Assembly: GCA_947495135.1 (NCBI GenBank)
Contig: CANLXN010000013.1
Location: 62,001 to 126,000 of the forward strand
Source of the DNA: an uncultured Flavobacteriaceae bacterium
GTDB taxonomy: Bacteria > Bacteroidota > Bacteroidia > Flavobacteriales > Flavobacteriaceae
Length of the DNA stretch: 64,000 bases
Direction: 5' to 3'
This document shows positions 1-8,300 of this stretch, one piece after another. Positions within the stretch are counted from its first letter, which is position 1, and each line of letters begins with the position of its first letter. The position numbers and the translations under genes were made by a program. The notes beneath the pieces were generated by a model. The model saw only the letters and a program-made list of their open reading frames with translations. It had not been told where the DNA came from and made no database searches.

Positions 1-141
1 TTTAATAAGCTATTGTTAGAAAATCGAATTATTCCAGCGCCCGGCAAAACAATAACGATTATGTCCAAAGACAGCTATAAATTAGGGTACAGTATAGATA
101 AGAAATCGCATATTGGAACTTGGGTTATGGGAGGAAACTAA
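1..141 (+). CDS. C-terminal end of an unidentified protein (partial)
   Basis: An open frame runs from base 1 to a TAA at 139-141 and gives the last 46 residues of a gene that begins before the window. The tail is basic in the middle and ends GTWVMGGN. No family is recognised from so short a piece. It converges on the DUF1272 gene with a 33-base gap and no clear terminator between them. Confidence 0.6.
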   Translation, partial: FNKLLLENRIIPAPGKTITIMSKDSYKLGYSIDKKSHIGTWVMGGN

Positions 142-174
142 AAAATAGACTCTTTTGCAGAAGCAAGCAGTATT

Positions 175-465
175 TCAACGCTCTTCTGGCGCAATATGCT
201 TCTTCTGTAAAATTAGTTTTTCTACTTCGGAAATATCTTTTGGTTTGAAAACTCGTACTGCAGACGCCGGATACTTCTCAAGCGCTCCCTTCGGTCTTAC
301 GGGCCTCTGTGTAAAGCCTCCACCACAGTTGGGGCATACATTTTGAAACAAATCCATCGCACACTCTTTACAATAGGTACACTCAAAAGTACAAATCATA
401 GCCTCTGTACTATTAACAGGTAGTGCTTTATCACAATGTTCGCAGGAAGGCCGTAGTTCGAGCAT
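175..465 (-). CDS. DUF1272 domain protein, cysteine-rich zinc-ribbon-like
   Basis: A 96-residue protein whose first 55 residues carry the DUF1272 pattern: MLELRPSCEHCDKALP, then STEAMICTFECTYCKECA, then CPNCGGGF. Eight or more cysteines sit in CxxC-type pairs, so metal binding is likely, although no function is established for the family. The C-terminal 35 residues are an extra basic, charged tail. The ATG start gives the family's usual N-terminus directly. It lies 11 bases downstream of the secreted protein at 477-1133 on the same strand, so the two may be co-transcribed. Confidence 0.85.
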   Translation of the reverse strand: MLELRPSCEHCDKALPVNSTEAMICTFECTYCKECAMDLFQNVCPNCGGGFTQRPVRPKGALEKYPASAVRVFKPKDISEVEKLILQKKHIAPEER

Positions 466-476
466 TTTCTTAGGCT

Positions 477-1133
477 TTATTCTTTAACAACTACAATAGT
501 GGCTCGTCTACCAGTTAGAAGATTCCATTCCTTGGCCGAAATAATGAAACCATTTTCATCGTATACATGAAGTTCTGCAGTATTTGGGCCAGATTCTCCT
601 TGATTCAGGGCCTCAAATACGATATGGTTTTCACCTTCATCCAAGGTAAGTGTAAAGCCAGAGAAACTACCAGATAAAAATACATTGGCTTGCACCAAAT
701 CTTCATTTACAAACACTCGAATTCTATCGCCATCGACATATTCATGATCCCTGTATTTTACATCTACATAAACCGCAGAAGTTTTCACTTGTCCTAAACT
801 TTGATCTTTGGCATATTTAGGCAATGGTTGTTTGTCTCTTGTAAAAGCTTTTGGTGTTTTCCCCACATTATTTTCGAGAAGTCCATCACTCTTGGTCATA
901 TCGAACTTTTCGGGCTCCGTGTTGCCAAGATCCATTTGAGTCCGTGGATCTCTCTCATCCTTTGGCAAGGTAAGACTTGGTTGTTTCCTAGCTGGCATCT
1001 GCAAACCCGTAGGCTGTGACGTATTCTGCTCTTCTAATTCGAAAGTGACCGACTTAGTATTAGAGTCTATTTGTGCATTCGAAGAGTGAACTCCGAGAAC
1101 ACATACTAGTAAAAAGGTAATAACTAATCTCAT
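477..1133 (-). CDS. secreted protein of unknown function
   Basis: Starting at the ATG at 1131-1133 gives 218 residues with a signal peptide (MRLVITFLLVCVLGVHSSNAQ). A longer in-frame start at 1166 only adds a charged extension ahead of the signal, so it was not chosen. The middle, about residues 30-115, is low-complexity, polar and Pro/Lys-rich. The last 95 residues form a compact Asp/Glu-rich beta-type domain (VYVDVKYRDHEYVDGDRI, then GENHIVFEALNQGESGPNTA) that looks like an extracellular immunoglobulin-like fold. The family is not recognised. It probably acts in the periplasm or on the cell surface. Confidence 0.7.
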   Translation of the reverse strand: MRLVITFLLVCVLGVHSSNAQIDSNTKSVTFELEEQNTSQPTGLQMPARKQPSLTLPKDERDPRTQMDLGNTEPEKFDMTKSDGLLENNVGKTPKAFTRDKQPLPKYAKDQSLGQVKTSAVYVDVKYRDHEYVDGDRIRVFVNEDLVQANVFLSGSFSGFTLTLDEGENHIVFEALNQGESGPNTAELHVYDENGFIISAKEWNLLTGRRATIVVVKE

Positions 1134-1182
1134 TGGGAGCGAGTATTTTATTTTGCAAAGTATCAATAATTAAACCAAACAT

Positions 1183-1383
1183 TTATGCTTCCGTATCTTT
1201 TTCTGAAATATCTGAACTAATACCTTCTTTACCTCTACTTCTTTTCCGAAGAAAAAAGTAAAAACCAATGAGCGCTATCGGAACCACTCCATATAGTAGA
1301 ATCTGAAAAGGATCACTAAAATCTACTGGGGTATTATTTTGTGGATGTGGAACGTCTCTAGGTATTTGAAATAGAACAATCAT
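1183..1383 (-). CDS. small single-pass membrane protein
   Basis: The ATG at 1381-1383 gives 66 residues: a conserved-looking N-terminus (IPRDVPHPQNNTPVDFSDP), one transmembrane helix at about residues 29-47, then a basic and acidic cytoplasmic tail. The longer reading from 1434 adds a poorly conserved-looking basic stretch and was rejected. Small proteins with this IPxxVPxPxxNTPVDF start are common in flavobacteria and, from memory, have sometimes been labelled adenylosuccinate synthetase, which cannot be right for a 66-residue membrane peptide. The function is unknown. Confidence 0.65.
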   Translation of the reverse strand: MIVLFQIPRDVPHPQNNTPVDFSDPFQILLYGVVPIALIGFYFFLRKRSRGKEGISSDISEKDTEA

Positions 1384-1596
1384 GGGTGTGACACGTAATT
1401 TCTTGTGGAAAAGTAAGGATTTTTTTACAATCAAAAATTTATAATCGGATGAAATACACGGTTCTTATCTATTTTCAGAAACTTTTAACAAAAGCCTCCA
1501 TATCAATAAATTAATTAACAAAATTATGGCATTTTTGTGTCAATAATTTAATTCATTTGTGGCAGCAAACATTAACAAACCTAAAAACAAAGTAAA

Positions 1597-2448
1597 ATGA
1601 AAAGATTAATTGCACTAACACTTTTGAGCGGAACCGTACTAGTTTCTTGTGTCTCAAAAAAGAAGTACGTTGAATTGGAAAGCCAATACAACGATACCAA
1701 ATCCACCCTTTCTAAAACCCAATTAGAGAAGGAAGAAATTGAAGCTAAATACGCTAAAATTGAAGAACGTGTTGCAGACTATAACTCAAAGATTAGCTCA
1801 TTAACCGATGCTAATATTTCTTTAGAGAAAACGAGCTTGCGTAATTACGACGGTGTTGTAATGTCTAAGGAAGACAAAGAACAAATGGCACAAGCCCTTG
1901 CAAATGTTAATCAGAGTGAATTAGCCAATGCGCGGACTTTACAAGATTCGATGAACTTGATCGTCTCTTACAACCTGAAGAAAAATTTAGATAATTCGCT
2001 AATGGCCGATGGTCAGGACGATGATATTCAGATAGACATAGACGAAACGGTTGTGATGATAACTATTTCAGATAAACTTTTATTCAAATCTGGAAGCTAC
2101 AGAGTAAATCCTGCTGCAGACAATCTTTTAAGTCGTTTGGCCAGCGTAATTAATAGTGAGCCAGCAATGGAAGTACTTATTGAAGGTCATACAGATGCAC
2201 AAACGGTAAAAGAAGGTGCCTATGTAAAAGATAACTGGGATTTAAGTGTAGAACGATCTACAGCAGTAATTCGCAAGTTACAAAATGACTTTAATGTCGA
2301 TCCAGCTAAACTTATTGCGGCCGGTAGAAGTAGCTACCAGCCGTTAACTGAAAACGAGACGAAAGAAGGACGCTCTTCTAACCGAAGAACTAGAATCGTA
2401 ATATTACCTAATCTAGATAAGTTCTTGGCACTCTTAAGCGCTAATTAA
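1597..2448 (+). CDS. OmpA-family outer-membrane lipoprotein
   Basis: A 283-residue lipoprotein. The signal peptide ends in a lipobox with Cys18 (VLVSC). Residues about 25-75 form a coiled coil that probably spans part of the periplasm. The C-terminal 115 residues are an OmpA peptidoglycan-binding domain, with LLFKSGSYRVN, an IEGHTDA motif, the ligand-binding Asp in NWDLSVERS, and the Arg in SSNRRTRIVI. It should tether the outer membrane to peptidoglycan. It is a single gene closed by a strong terminator at 2470-2509. Confidence 0.9.
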   Translation: MKRLIALTLLSGTVLVSCVSKKKYVELESQYNDTKSTLSKTQLEKEEIEAKYAKIEERVADYNSKISSLTDANISLEKTSLRNYDGVVMSKEDKEQMAQALANVNQSELANARTLQDSMNLIVSYNLKKNLDNSLMADGQDDDIQIDIDETVVMITISDKLLFKSGSYRVNPAADNLLSRLASVINSEPAMEVLIEGHTDAQTVKEGAYVKDNWDLSVERSTAVIRKLQNDFNVDPAKLIAAGRSSYQPLTENETKEGRSSNRRTRIVILPNLDKFLALLSAN

Positions 2449-2469
2449 AAGTTCTTTTTAAACGAATAT

Positions 2470-2509
2470 AAAAAGTACGGCTTCAATTAAATTGAGGCCG
2501 TACTTTTTT
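2470..2509 (+). terminator. rho-independent terminator of the OmpA lipoprotein gene
   Basis: A long, near-perfect hairpin with arms AAAGTACGGCTTCAAT and ATTGAGGCCGTACTTT (one G-U pair) and a T run on the 3' side. It starts 21 bases after the stop codon. The A run on the other side could make it partly bidirectional, but no minus-strand gene ends here. Confidence 0.85.
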
Positions 2510-2542
2510 GTTTTTAGTAAAAAAAAGCTATTTTTATCCAGA

Positions 2543-2995
2543 ATGACTGCAACTAACACCCCAATCAAAGTAGAAGACTCAAAATATAGAGATCTCTACC
2601 GTGAGAAATTAACCTTTGACTCAGGTAACTTTTATATTTTTGATACCTACGTTATTGCTGAAATTGCTGAAGGATACCACTTTGACTGGCCCTCAGCAAA
2701 AGTAGTGATCGATGCTGTTTATGAGCATTTTGGAACGAAGGACATCAAAGTATCTTACGTTTCCAACCGGGTAAATTCCTATTCAGTTCAACCAAAGGAT
2801 TGGCTAAATTTCTTCAAGGAAAGACATAAAATAAGATGCATCGCAATTGTAGCGTACAGCCAAGGTGGAGTTATGAGTGTGGTTTTGGAAAAAATATTTT
2901 CAAAAGCTCCGATGCGTAAATTTTCCAACCTAGACGATGGTGTAGATTGGGCTATTACATGTGACCTGAGAAAAGTAGAAGATAATAGAAATTAA
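2543..2995 (+). CDS. STAS/SEC14-like (SpoIIAA-like) domain protein
   Basis: The ATG at 2543 gives 150 residues. The in-frame start at 2492 lies inside the preceding terminator and was rejected. The protein is soluble, with an alpha/beta pattern: a short strand region (NFYIFDTYVIAEIAEG), a helix (SAKVVIDAVYEHF), a strand with KVSYVSNRVNSYS, and another strand (CIAIVAYSQGG). This matches small flavobacterial proteins usually named STAS/SEC14 domain-containing. The role is not known. Its TAA stop overlaps the stop of the convergent SDR gene on the same TTAA. Confidence 0.65.
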   Translation: MTATNTPIKVEDSKYRDLYREKLTFDSGNFYIFDTYVIAEIAEGYHFDWPSAKVVIDAVYEHFGTKDIKVSYVSNRVNSYSVQPKDWLNFFKERHKIRCIAIVAYSQGGVMSVVLEKIFSKAPMRKFSNLDDGVDWAITCDLRKVEDNRN

Positions 2996-3717
2996 GAGCT
3001 AGAAGTCATTGCTGGTCTTACTTCAATCTTACTTGGAAGCGTTCTAGGATTCATTTCTAATAAATCTACAACCATTTGCCCTAAATCTTCGATCTGAATT
3101 TTCCAATTATCCTTATCACTTGGATTATTGCCGTTAAAATGAGTGGATACACTACCTGGCATGATGGTACTTACCTTCACTCCCTCACCTCTCAGATCGA
3201 GCATAGCGGCTTGCGTAAATCCAGTTAATCCAAATTTACTCGCATTATAAGCGGTTCCTTTGGCAAAAAAGTTAGTACCCGCAAGGCTTGAGATAGAGAT
3301 ATAGTACCCCTTAGTGGCAATTAATTCATTTACTGTAGATTTCAACGTATAAAAAGCTCCTGTTAGATTGGTATCCATGGTTTCATGCCATTGCTTCAAG
3401 CTAAGATCTTTTATGGAAGCAAAGTGGCCTACACCTGCATTGGCAATCACCACATCAAGAGAACCAAATTCCTCGATAATTTGTCGCACGGCATTTTCCA
3501 TATGTTCATAATTTCGAACATCGGCCTCTATACCAATAGCATAACTCGAATCATTTCCATTTCCATTTAAGGTTTTTAGAGCATCTCGAATAGATTCTTG
3601 ATTTCTACCAGTGATCGCTACGTTAATCCCTTTCTTTAAAAAAGCTTCGGCGATTCCGTAGCCAATTCCTTTAGTTCCTCCAGTAATGAAGGCCGTTTTG
3701 CCCTGCAATGATGTCAT
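2992..3717 (-). CDS. short-chain dehydrogenase/reductase (SDR)
   Basis: A 241-residue classical SDR. The Rossmann cofactor motif TGGTKGIG lies at residues 12-19 and the NAG motif at 93-95. The catalytic Ser is near 143-144, with Tyr157 and Lys161 in YNASK. Basic residues Arg38 and Lys16 fit NADP(H) preference. The substrate cannot be read from sequence; relatives include ketoacyl reductase-like and sepiapterin reductase-like enzymes. It is transcribed divergently from the VanX-like gene and converges on the STAS-like gene with a shared TTAA stop. Confidence 0.9.
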   Translation of the reverse strand: MTSLQGKTAFITGGTKGIGYGIAEAFLKKGINVAITGRNQESIRDALKTLNGNGNDSSYAIGIEADVRNYEHMENAVRQIIEEFGSLDVVIANAGVGHFASIKDLSLKQWHETMDTNLTGAFYTLKSTVNELIATKGYYISISSLAGTNFFAKGTAYNASKFGLTGFTQAAMLDLRGEGVKVSTIMPGSVSTHFNGNNPSDKDNWKIQIEDLGQMVVDLLEMNPRTLPSKIEVRPAMTSSS

Positions 3718-3789
3718 ACTCTTGTTTTGTTCATAAAGTTACAAAGCCCGAACAGGAGATTTGCTAATATTTCCTTAAATTTCAGTCGT

Positions 3790-4392
3790 ATGAAACAGTT
3801 GTTACTTTGGTGTGTCTGTCTATTTTTTCTGAAAGTTTCAGGACAAAATACCTTGACCAATAGCAAAGACCTCATTTCTAGTTTTGAATACGAAATTAGA
3901 TACGCCACCCCGAATAATTTTATTGGCGAAACTTTATACGACTGTGCCGAATGTTTATTACAACCAGAAGTTGCCGAAGCGCTCGATAAAGCAAATCAAT
4001 ATTTTTGTGAATTGGGTTACAGAATCAAGCTATTCGATTGTTATCGCCCGTTGGACGTACAAAAAAAAATGTGGGCCAAAGTTCCCCGAGCAACCTACGT
4101 AGGTAATCCATATGGAAAAGGTAGTATTCACAATAAAGGTGCCGCTGTCGATATGACACTTGTTACCCTAGATGGCTGTTATGTTGAAATGGGGAGTGAC
4201 TACGATTTCTTCGGAAGGGCTGCGCATATAGACAACTATAATTTCTCAGAAGAAATACTCAACAATCGCAAAATTTTGTTCGAAGGAATGCGAAATGTGG
4301 GTTTTCAAACCATTAGAACGGAGTGGTGGCATTTCAGCTTTAAAAAAACAGGCGGATATCCTACACTCAACGAACCATTACCTTGCGATTAA
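3790..4392 (+). CDS. exported D-alanyl-D-alanine dipeptidase (peptidase M15, VanX/DdpX-like)
   Basis: The ATG at 3790 gives 200 residues with a signal peptide (MKQLLLWCVCLFFLKVSG). The zinc-site motifs are complete: SIHNKGAAVD with His114 and Asp121, and EWWH with catalytic Glu178 and His181. The family hydrolyses D-Ala-D-Ala dipeptide. In a cell with a signal peptide and no van genes nearby, recycling of murein peptides is more likely than glycopeptide resistance. Three to four extra Cys (residues 52, 55, 73, 84) could form disulfides in the periplasm. The upstream in-frame start at 3727 would bury the signal and was not used. Confidence 0.88.
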   Translation: MKQLLLWCVCLFFLKVSGQNTLTNSKDLISSFEYEIRYATPNNFIGETLYDCAECLLQPEVAEALDKANQYFCELGYRIKLFDCYRPLDVQKKMWAKVPRATYVGNPYGKGSIHNKGAAVDMTLVTLDGCYVEMGSDYDFFGRAAHIDNYNFSEEILNNRKILFEGMRNVGFQTIRTEWWHFSFKKTGGYPTLNEPLPCD

Positions 4393-4428
4393 ATACTAGG
4401 AATGCGCAGTGTAAGAAAGAACAAGTAG

Positions 4429-4436
4429 TATCTTTG
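4429..4436 (+). promoter_or_regulatory. Bacteroidota-type -7 promoter box for the DUF3817/mscS pair
   Basis: TATCTTTG matches the TAnnTTTG box exactly and lies 17 bases before the GTG of the DUF3817 gene. No clear TTTG is seen at the -33 distance, so this is a one-box call. Confidence 0.5.
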
Positions 4437-4453
4437 CAGAAAATTTTTATCGC

Positions 4454-4732
4454 GTGGATATTTCAGTAAAAACATTCAAAATTATCAGTATTCTCGAGGC
4501 TATTTCCTTTCTTTTACTATTAGGAATTGCGATGCCATTAAAATATATATGGGACCTCCCTCAAATGGTACAGGTTGTAGGTATGGCCCATGGTGTTCTA
4601 TTTGTGGTCTATCTAATTGGTGCGTTTGTTATGAAGCTCAAGTTAAAATGGTCGTGGAGTATACTTTTTATTGTAATGGCCTGTTCTGTGCTGCCGTTCG
4701 GTCCTTTTTACGCTGACAAAAAATACCTTTAA
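4454..4732 (+). CDS. DUF3817 family membrane protein
   Basis: A 92-residue protein with three hydrophobic helices, matching DUF3817: an N-terminal helix with SILEAISFLLLLGIAMPLKY, the conserved GMAHGVLFVVYL in the middle, and a last helix ending PFGPFYADKKYL. It starts with GTG; the only downstream ATG would remove the first helix. The function of the family is unknown. Its TAA overlaps the ATG of the mechanosensitive channel gene by one base (TAATG), so the two are likely translationally coupled. Confidence 0.85.
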   Translation: MDISVKTFKIISILEAISFLLLLGIAMPLKYIWDLPQMVQVVGMAHGVLFVVYLIGAFVMKLKLKWSWSILFIVMACSVLPFGPFYADKKYL

Positions 4733-5994
4733 TGGAGAAAAAAACAATTGTTGAATACATTCATTGGTTTCAAAACTATCTCATTGAAGTTGGTATGAAC
4801 AACTATTGGGCTACTTTGATCAATACTGTTTTGGTAGCTCTTATAACTATTGTTTTAGTCATTTTATTGGACATTGTTACCCGCAAAATCATTCTTCAGT
4901 TCTTTAAAGCCTTCAGCAAAAAAACGAAAGCGACGTACGACGACTTTTTAATGCAGAGTAATTTTCCTCGCTTTATTGCGCATTTTTTACCCCTCGCCTT
5001 ACTTTGGTATTTCTTTCCAATAATTCTGGAATATTACCCTAAAACACTTGGTTTCATACAAACCGTTTTGAAAATTTATCTCGTTATTCTCTGTATTCTA
5101 ATTTTTCGAAGTGTTCTAAGAAGTACTAATAACTATTTGAGAGCCAAACGGGAAAAATTTAGTGATAAGCCCTTAGATAGCTATCTCCAAGTACTTATGA
5201 TCTTTGCTTGGGGAATTGGAATCTTCTTCATTATCAATCTGCTCACTGGTTACGATGTAAAGAGCCTAGCGACACTTGGTGCTGCATCTGCTGTAATTCT
5301 AATCATATTTAAAGATACGTTGCTCGGTTTTGTGGCCAGTATCCAAATTTCGGTGAACGACAACGTGCGTATTGGTGATTGGATTACGTTCAGCAAGTAT
5401 GGTGCCGATGGATATGTGACTGAAATCAATCTGGCCACAGTTAAGGTGCAAAATTTTGATAATACCTATACCACCATTCCAACGTACAGTCTTGTTTCCG
5501 ACTCCTTCCAAAACTGGCGGGGAATGCAAGAATCTGACGGTCGCAGAATTAAGAGGTCATTGTTTCTCAAGCAAAGTTCTGTTCATTTTCTCACTTCTGA
5601 AGAAATAGAAACATTAAAAAAAATCCAACTTATTGCCCCCTACATCGAACATAGACAAAAGGAGATTGATAGACATAATAAGGTGAGAGCCTACGATAAG
5701 TCGGTTCCCATTAATGGAAGAAATCAAACCAATCTTGGTGTTTTCAGACGTTATGCTGAAGCCTATTTACACGAAAACGATGCCATCAACAAGGATATGC
5801 TCCTAATGGTGCGTCACTTGTCTCCAACAGAGAAAGGTCTTCCCGTAGAAATATTTTGTTTCAGCCATAATAAAAACTGGATCGAATATGAAACCATTCA
5901 AGCAGAAATATTTGACCATTTGATTGCCTCCATGCCCTATTTTGGTCTTGAACTATTTGAATTTCCCACTGGAAGCGATATTAGTCGTCTTTAA
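4732..5994 (+). CDS. mechanosensitive ion channel, MscS family
   Basis: A 420-residue inner-membrane channel. About four transmembrane helices precede the pore-lining TM3, seen at GYDVKSLATLGAASAVILIIFKDT, followed by the beta domain (NDNVRIGDWITF, GYVTEINLATVKVQNFDNTYTTIPTYS) and a C-terminal alpha/beta domain. Length and extra N-terminal helices resemble the YnaI/YbdG type rather than the short MscS. It opens under membrane tension and protects against osmotic downshock. It overlaps the DUF3817 gene by one base and runs 14 bases into the convergent thioesterase gene. Confidence 0.9.
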   Translation: MEKKTIVEYIHWFQNYLIEVGMNNYWATLINTVLVALITIVLVILLDIVTRKIILQFFKAFSKKTKATYDDFLMQSNFPRFIAHFLPLALLWYFFPIILEYYPKTLGFIQTVLKIYLVILCILIFRSVLRSTNNYLRAKREKFSDKPLDSYLQVLMIFAWGIGIFFIINLLTGYDVKSLATLGAASAVILIIFKDTLLGFVASIQISVNDNVRIGDWITFSKYGADGYVTEINLATVKVQNFDNTYTTIPTYSLVSDSFQNWRGMQESDGRRIKRSLFLKQSSVHFLTSEEIETLKKIQLIAPYIEHRQKEIDRHNKVRAYDKSVPINGRNQTNLGVFRRYAEAYLHENDAINKDMLLMVRHLSPTEKGLPVEIFCFSHNKNWIEYETIQAEIFDHLIASMPYFGLELFEFPTGSDISRL

Positions 5995-6373
5995 ATCGAT
6001 CTTTTACATATTCGATTTTAGTTTTACCATGGGCCTTGGGTTTTCCATTTTCTCCGAGGCTTACCATTATGATAGAATCTATAGTAATAATTGTTTCTCG
6101 AGTCATTTTATTCCGAACTTCACAGGTCAAGGTGAGCGATGTGTTCCCATAATTAATGGGTTCCAATCCTATTTCAATAATATCTCCCTTTTTTGCTGAA
6201 CTCCTAAAATTTATCTCACTCATATATTTAGTGACTGTACGCGGATTCTCTAACTGAATGATGGCATACAAAGCTGCCTCTTCATCTATCCATTCCAGTA
6301 ATCGCCCTCCAAATAAGGTTCCATTAGGGTTAAGGTCCTCGGGTTTAATCCATTTTCTAGTGTGAAAATTCAT
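5981..6373 (-). CDS. acyl-CoA thioesterase, hotdog fold (YciA/cytosolic ACOT type)
   Basis: A 130-residue single hotdog domain. The N-terminal motif PNGTLFGGRLLEWIDEEAA (residues 16-34) corresponds to the family's NANGxxFGGxxMxxMDxxA active-site loop, with Asp30 as the likely catalytic acid. The 3' part has the paired strands typical of the fold (DIIEIGLEPINYGNTSLTL). It hydrolyses acyl-CoA to free acid; the chain-length preference is not visible. It is followed after one base by the DUF72 gene's stop, so it sits directly downstream of that gene on the minus strand. Its 3' end overlaps the mscS gene. Confidence 0.87.
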   Translation of the reverse strand: MNFHTRKWIKPEDLNPNGTLFGGRLLEWIDEEAALYAIIQLENPRTVTKYMSEINFRSSAKKGDIIEIGLEPINYGNTSLTLTCEVRNKMTRETIITIDSIIMVSLGENGKPKAHGKTKIEYVKDRFKDD

Positions 6374-6374
6374 T

Positions 6375-7262
6375 TTAAAATAAAGTATTTGGTTTGTCTA
6401 AATGCGGTATGTGTAAGTTGGTGCCAAAGCGTTGGTTCGCTTTTTCGATAAAATGAGCTGATAACAGTGGTGACGCCTTCTCAATATTTTGATGAACAAA
6501 GAAATAGATGTTATGTAAACCCTGAGACACCCATTCTTCAAGTCTGTCTAACCAATCGTCTAACCGTGTATAATCACTATCATGATTGGCCCCATTATAT
6601 CTTATAAAGGCAGTATCTGTAGTCATCCTCATATGAAGCAAATCTCTTCTTCCCGCGCTGTCTACAATAATATTTGTGACTTTATGAGTTTCAAGAATGT
6701 CGTAGAGTTCGTTTGCAACTGCCTCGTCGTTGAACCAATCTGTATGTCTAAATTCCACAGCTATTCTTATGTCTTTTGGGATAGCTTCAAAAAATGGAAC
6801 CAATCGCTCCATATTCTTAGGTCCAAAAGTACCGTGCATTTGCACAAAAGGCATTTGTAGTTTCTCTTTTAGATTAGAAGCATTCAAAATATACTCATTG
6901 AGATAGGATTCAAAATCGTTCAATCGCTTCCAATGGGTAACTCCTTGAAAGACTTTTGGAAAAAACCTAAAATCTGCAGGCGTTTTCTCATACCAAGATG
7001 CAAAAGTTTCAGCAGGAAATATTCTATAAAACGTTGCGTTCAGTTCTATGCTATTAAATTGAGTGGAATAATAGCTTAATTCATCTTTAGTTCCTCGTGG
7101 ATAGAAACCTTTAAGGTCTGCCCTATTCCATTTCGCACAACCCACATACAATGATGGTTTTGACACTCGTTCAAATTGGGACAATCGTTTTTTAGTATCT
7201 GGATGATCTGGTGGCAAGGTAAAATCTATTTGCGAAGGGTCATCTACTTTTCCAAATTTCAT
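6375..7262 (-). CDS. DUF72 domain protein
   Basis: A 295-residue protein of the YecE/DUF72 family, a TIM-barrel group of unknown activity. Visible signatures are VGCAKWNRADLKGFYPRGT, YSTQFNSIELNATFY, FRFFPKVFQGVTHW, IAVEFRHTDWF, and the C-terminal NIYFFVHQNIEKASPLLSA. An extra 40-residue N-terminal segment precedes the usual VGCSGW-like start; here that motif reads VGCAKW. It lies one base upstream of the thioesterase gene, so the two form a small operon. Confidence 0.88.
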   Translation of the reverse strand: MKFGKVDDPSQIDFTLPPDHPDTKKRLSQFERVSKPSLYVGCAKWNRADLKGFYPRGTKDELSYYSTQFNSIELNATFYRIFPAETFASWYEKTPADFRFFPKVFQGVTHWKRLNDFESYLNEYILNASNLKEKLQMPFVQMHGTFGPKNMERLVPFFEAIPKDIRIAVEFRHTDWFNDEAVANELYDILETHKVTNIIVDSAGRRDLLHMRMTTDTAFIRYNGANHDSDYTRLDDWLDRLEEWVSQGLHNIYFFVHQNIEKASPLLSAHFIEKANQRFGTNLHIPHLDKPNTLF

Positions 7263-7381
7263 TTTTAACTCTTTTTAGTAAAGATACAGGAGGGTTTGTT
7301 AATTTTCTGTAAAAATTGGCTGAATTTGTAACATAATTCCGTCATTTGAGTCTAATTGTACGTAAAACAAAAATCTAAAAC

Positions 7382-8164
7382 ATGAAAATGATAAAAACAC
7401 TATTCGTAGCCTTGCTAGTTCTTGCTATTTCTCCAGTTGCAACAGCGCAAACAGCAGATGAAATCTTAGCCAATTACTTCGAAAATACTGGTGGTCTTGA
7501 TAATTGGAAGAAGGTAGAAGCTATTCAATTTCAAGGAAGTGTAAACTTTCAAGGAATGGAACTTCCAATTGAAATGGTACAAAAAAAGGACGGTAAATCA
7601 ATGATGAAAGCAGATTTCCAAGGAATGACCTTTTATCAAGGTGTATATGACGGTGAGACGCTTTGGTCTACTAACCAAATGACGATGGCAGCTGAAAAAA
7701 GTGATGCCGAAGCTACTGCAAACCACAAATTAGAAACCAACGATTTCCCAGATCCATTTTTAGGATATAAAGAAAAGGGATATACTGTGGAGCTAATAGG
7801 AAAAGAAACGGTTGATGGAGCTGAAACTTTCAAAATTAAATTGGTGAAAGAACCAATTATGGTAGATGGTAAAGAAGAACAAGACGTTACTTTTTATTAT
7901 TTTGATACTGAAAACTTTGTACCGATAGTGGTTGAAAAAGAAATAAAAGGTGGTCCTGGAGCAGGCATGGTAGGTCAAACTAAAATGAGCGACTATCAAG
8001 AGGTAGACGGTCTTTATTTCCCTTTCTCTATTACAGAAGGAGCTAAAGGGCAGCCAGGCGGACAAGAAATTACAATTAAATCCATAACGCTTAATCCAAC
8101 TGTGGACGATACGGTATTTGCATTCCCTGCTCCTGCAGCAACGGAAGCTGGAACAAAAAACTAG
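7382..8164 (+). CDS. secreted LolA-like (outer-membrane lipoprotein-sorting) protein
   Basis: A 260-residue exported protein with a signal peptide (MKMIKTLFVALLVLAISPVATAQ). The mature part has the antiparallel-sheet pattern of LolA/LppX-like proteins: ILANYFENTGGLDNWKKVEA, then VYDGETLWS, then DVTFYYFDTENFVPIVVEKE and YQEVDGLYFPF. Proteins of this kind in Bacteroidota are large paralogous families and bind lipids or act at the envelope; the specific ligand is unknown. It is monocistronic, with a terminator immediately downstream. Confidence 0.75.
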   Translation: MKMIKTLFVALLVLAISPVATAQTADEILANYFENTGGLDNWKKVEAIQFQGSVNFQGMELPIEMVQKKDGKSMMKADFQGMTFYQGVYDGETLWSTNQMTMAAEKSDAEATANHKLETNDFPDPFLGYKEKGYTVELIGKETVDGAETFKIKLVKEPIMVDGKEEQDVTFYYFDTENFVPIVVEKEIKGGPGAGMVGQTKMSDYQEVDGLYFPFSITEGAKGQPGGQEITIKSITLNPTVDDTVFAFPAPAATEAGTKN

Positions 8165-8182
8165 TTCTCTTATGAACCTTTT

Positions 8183-8215
8183 AAAATCCCCGAAGTTTAT
8201 TTTGGGGATTTTTTT
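8183..8215 (+). terminator. terminator of the LolA-like gene
   Basis: A hairpin with arms AAAATCCCC and GGGGATTTT and a 12-base loop, followed by a run of T. It starts 18 bases after the stop codon. Confidence 0.8.
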
Positions 8216-8300
8216 TCTTTAAACTGAACTATTCAATCATCCAATCAAAATTAACTTCATACTCTGGAATCTAGGCTCAAGAGTAAAAACCTCCCAACAA

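Noticed and set aside
3790-4392. VanX-like gene as a glycopeptide-resistance determinant
   Set aside because: No vanA/vanH or regulator genes are nearby, and the protein has its own signal peptide; peptidoglycan recycling is the simpler reading.
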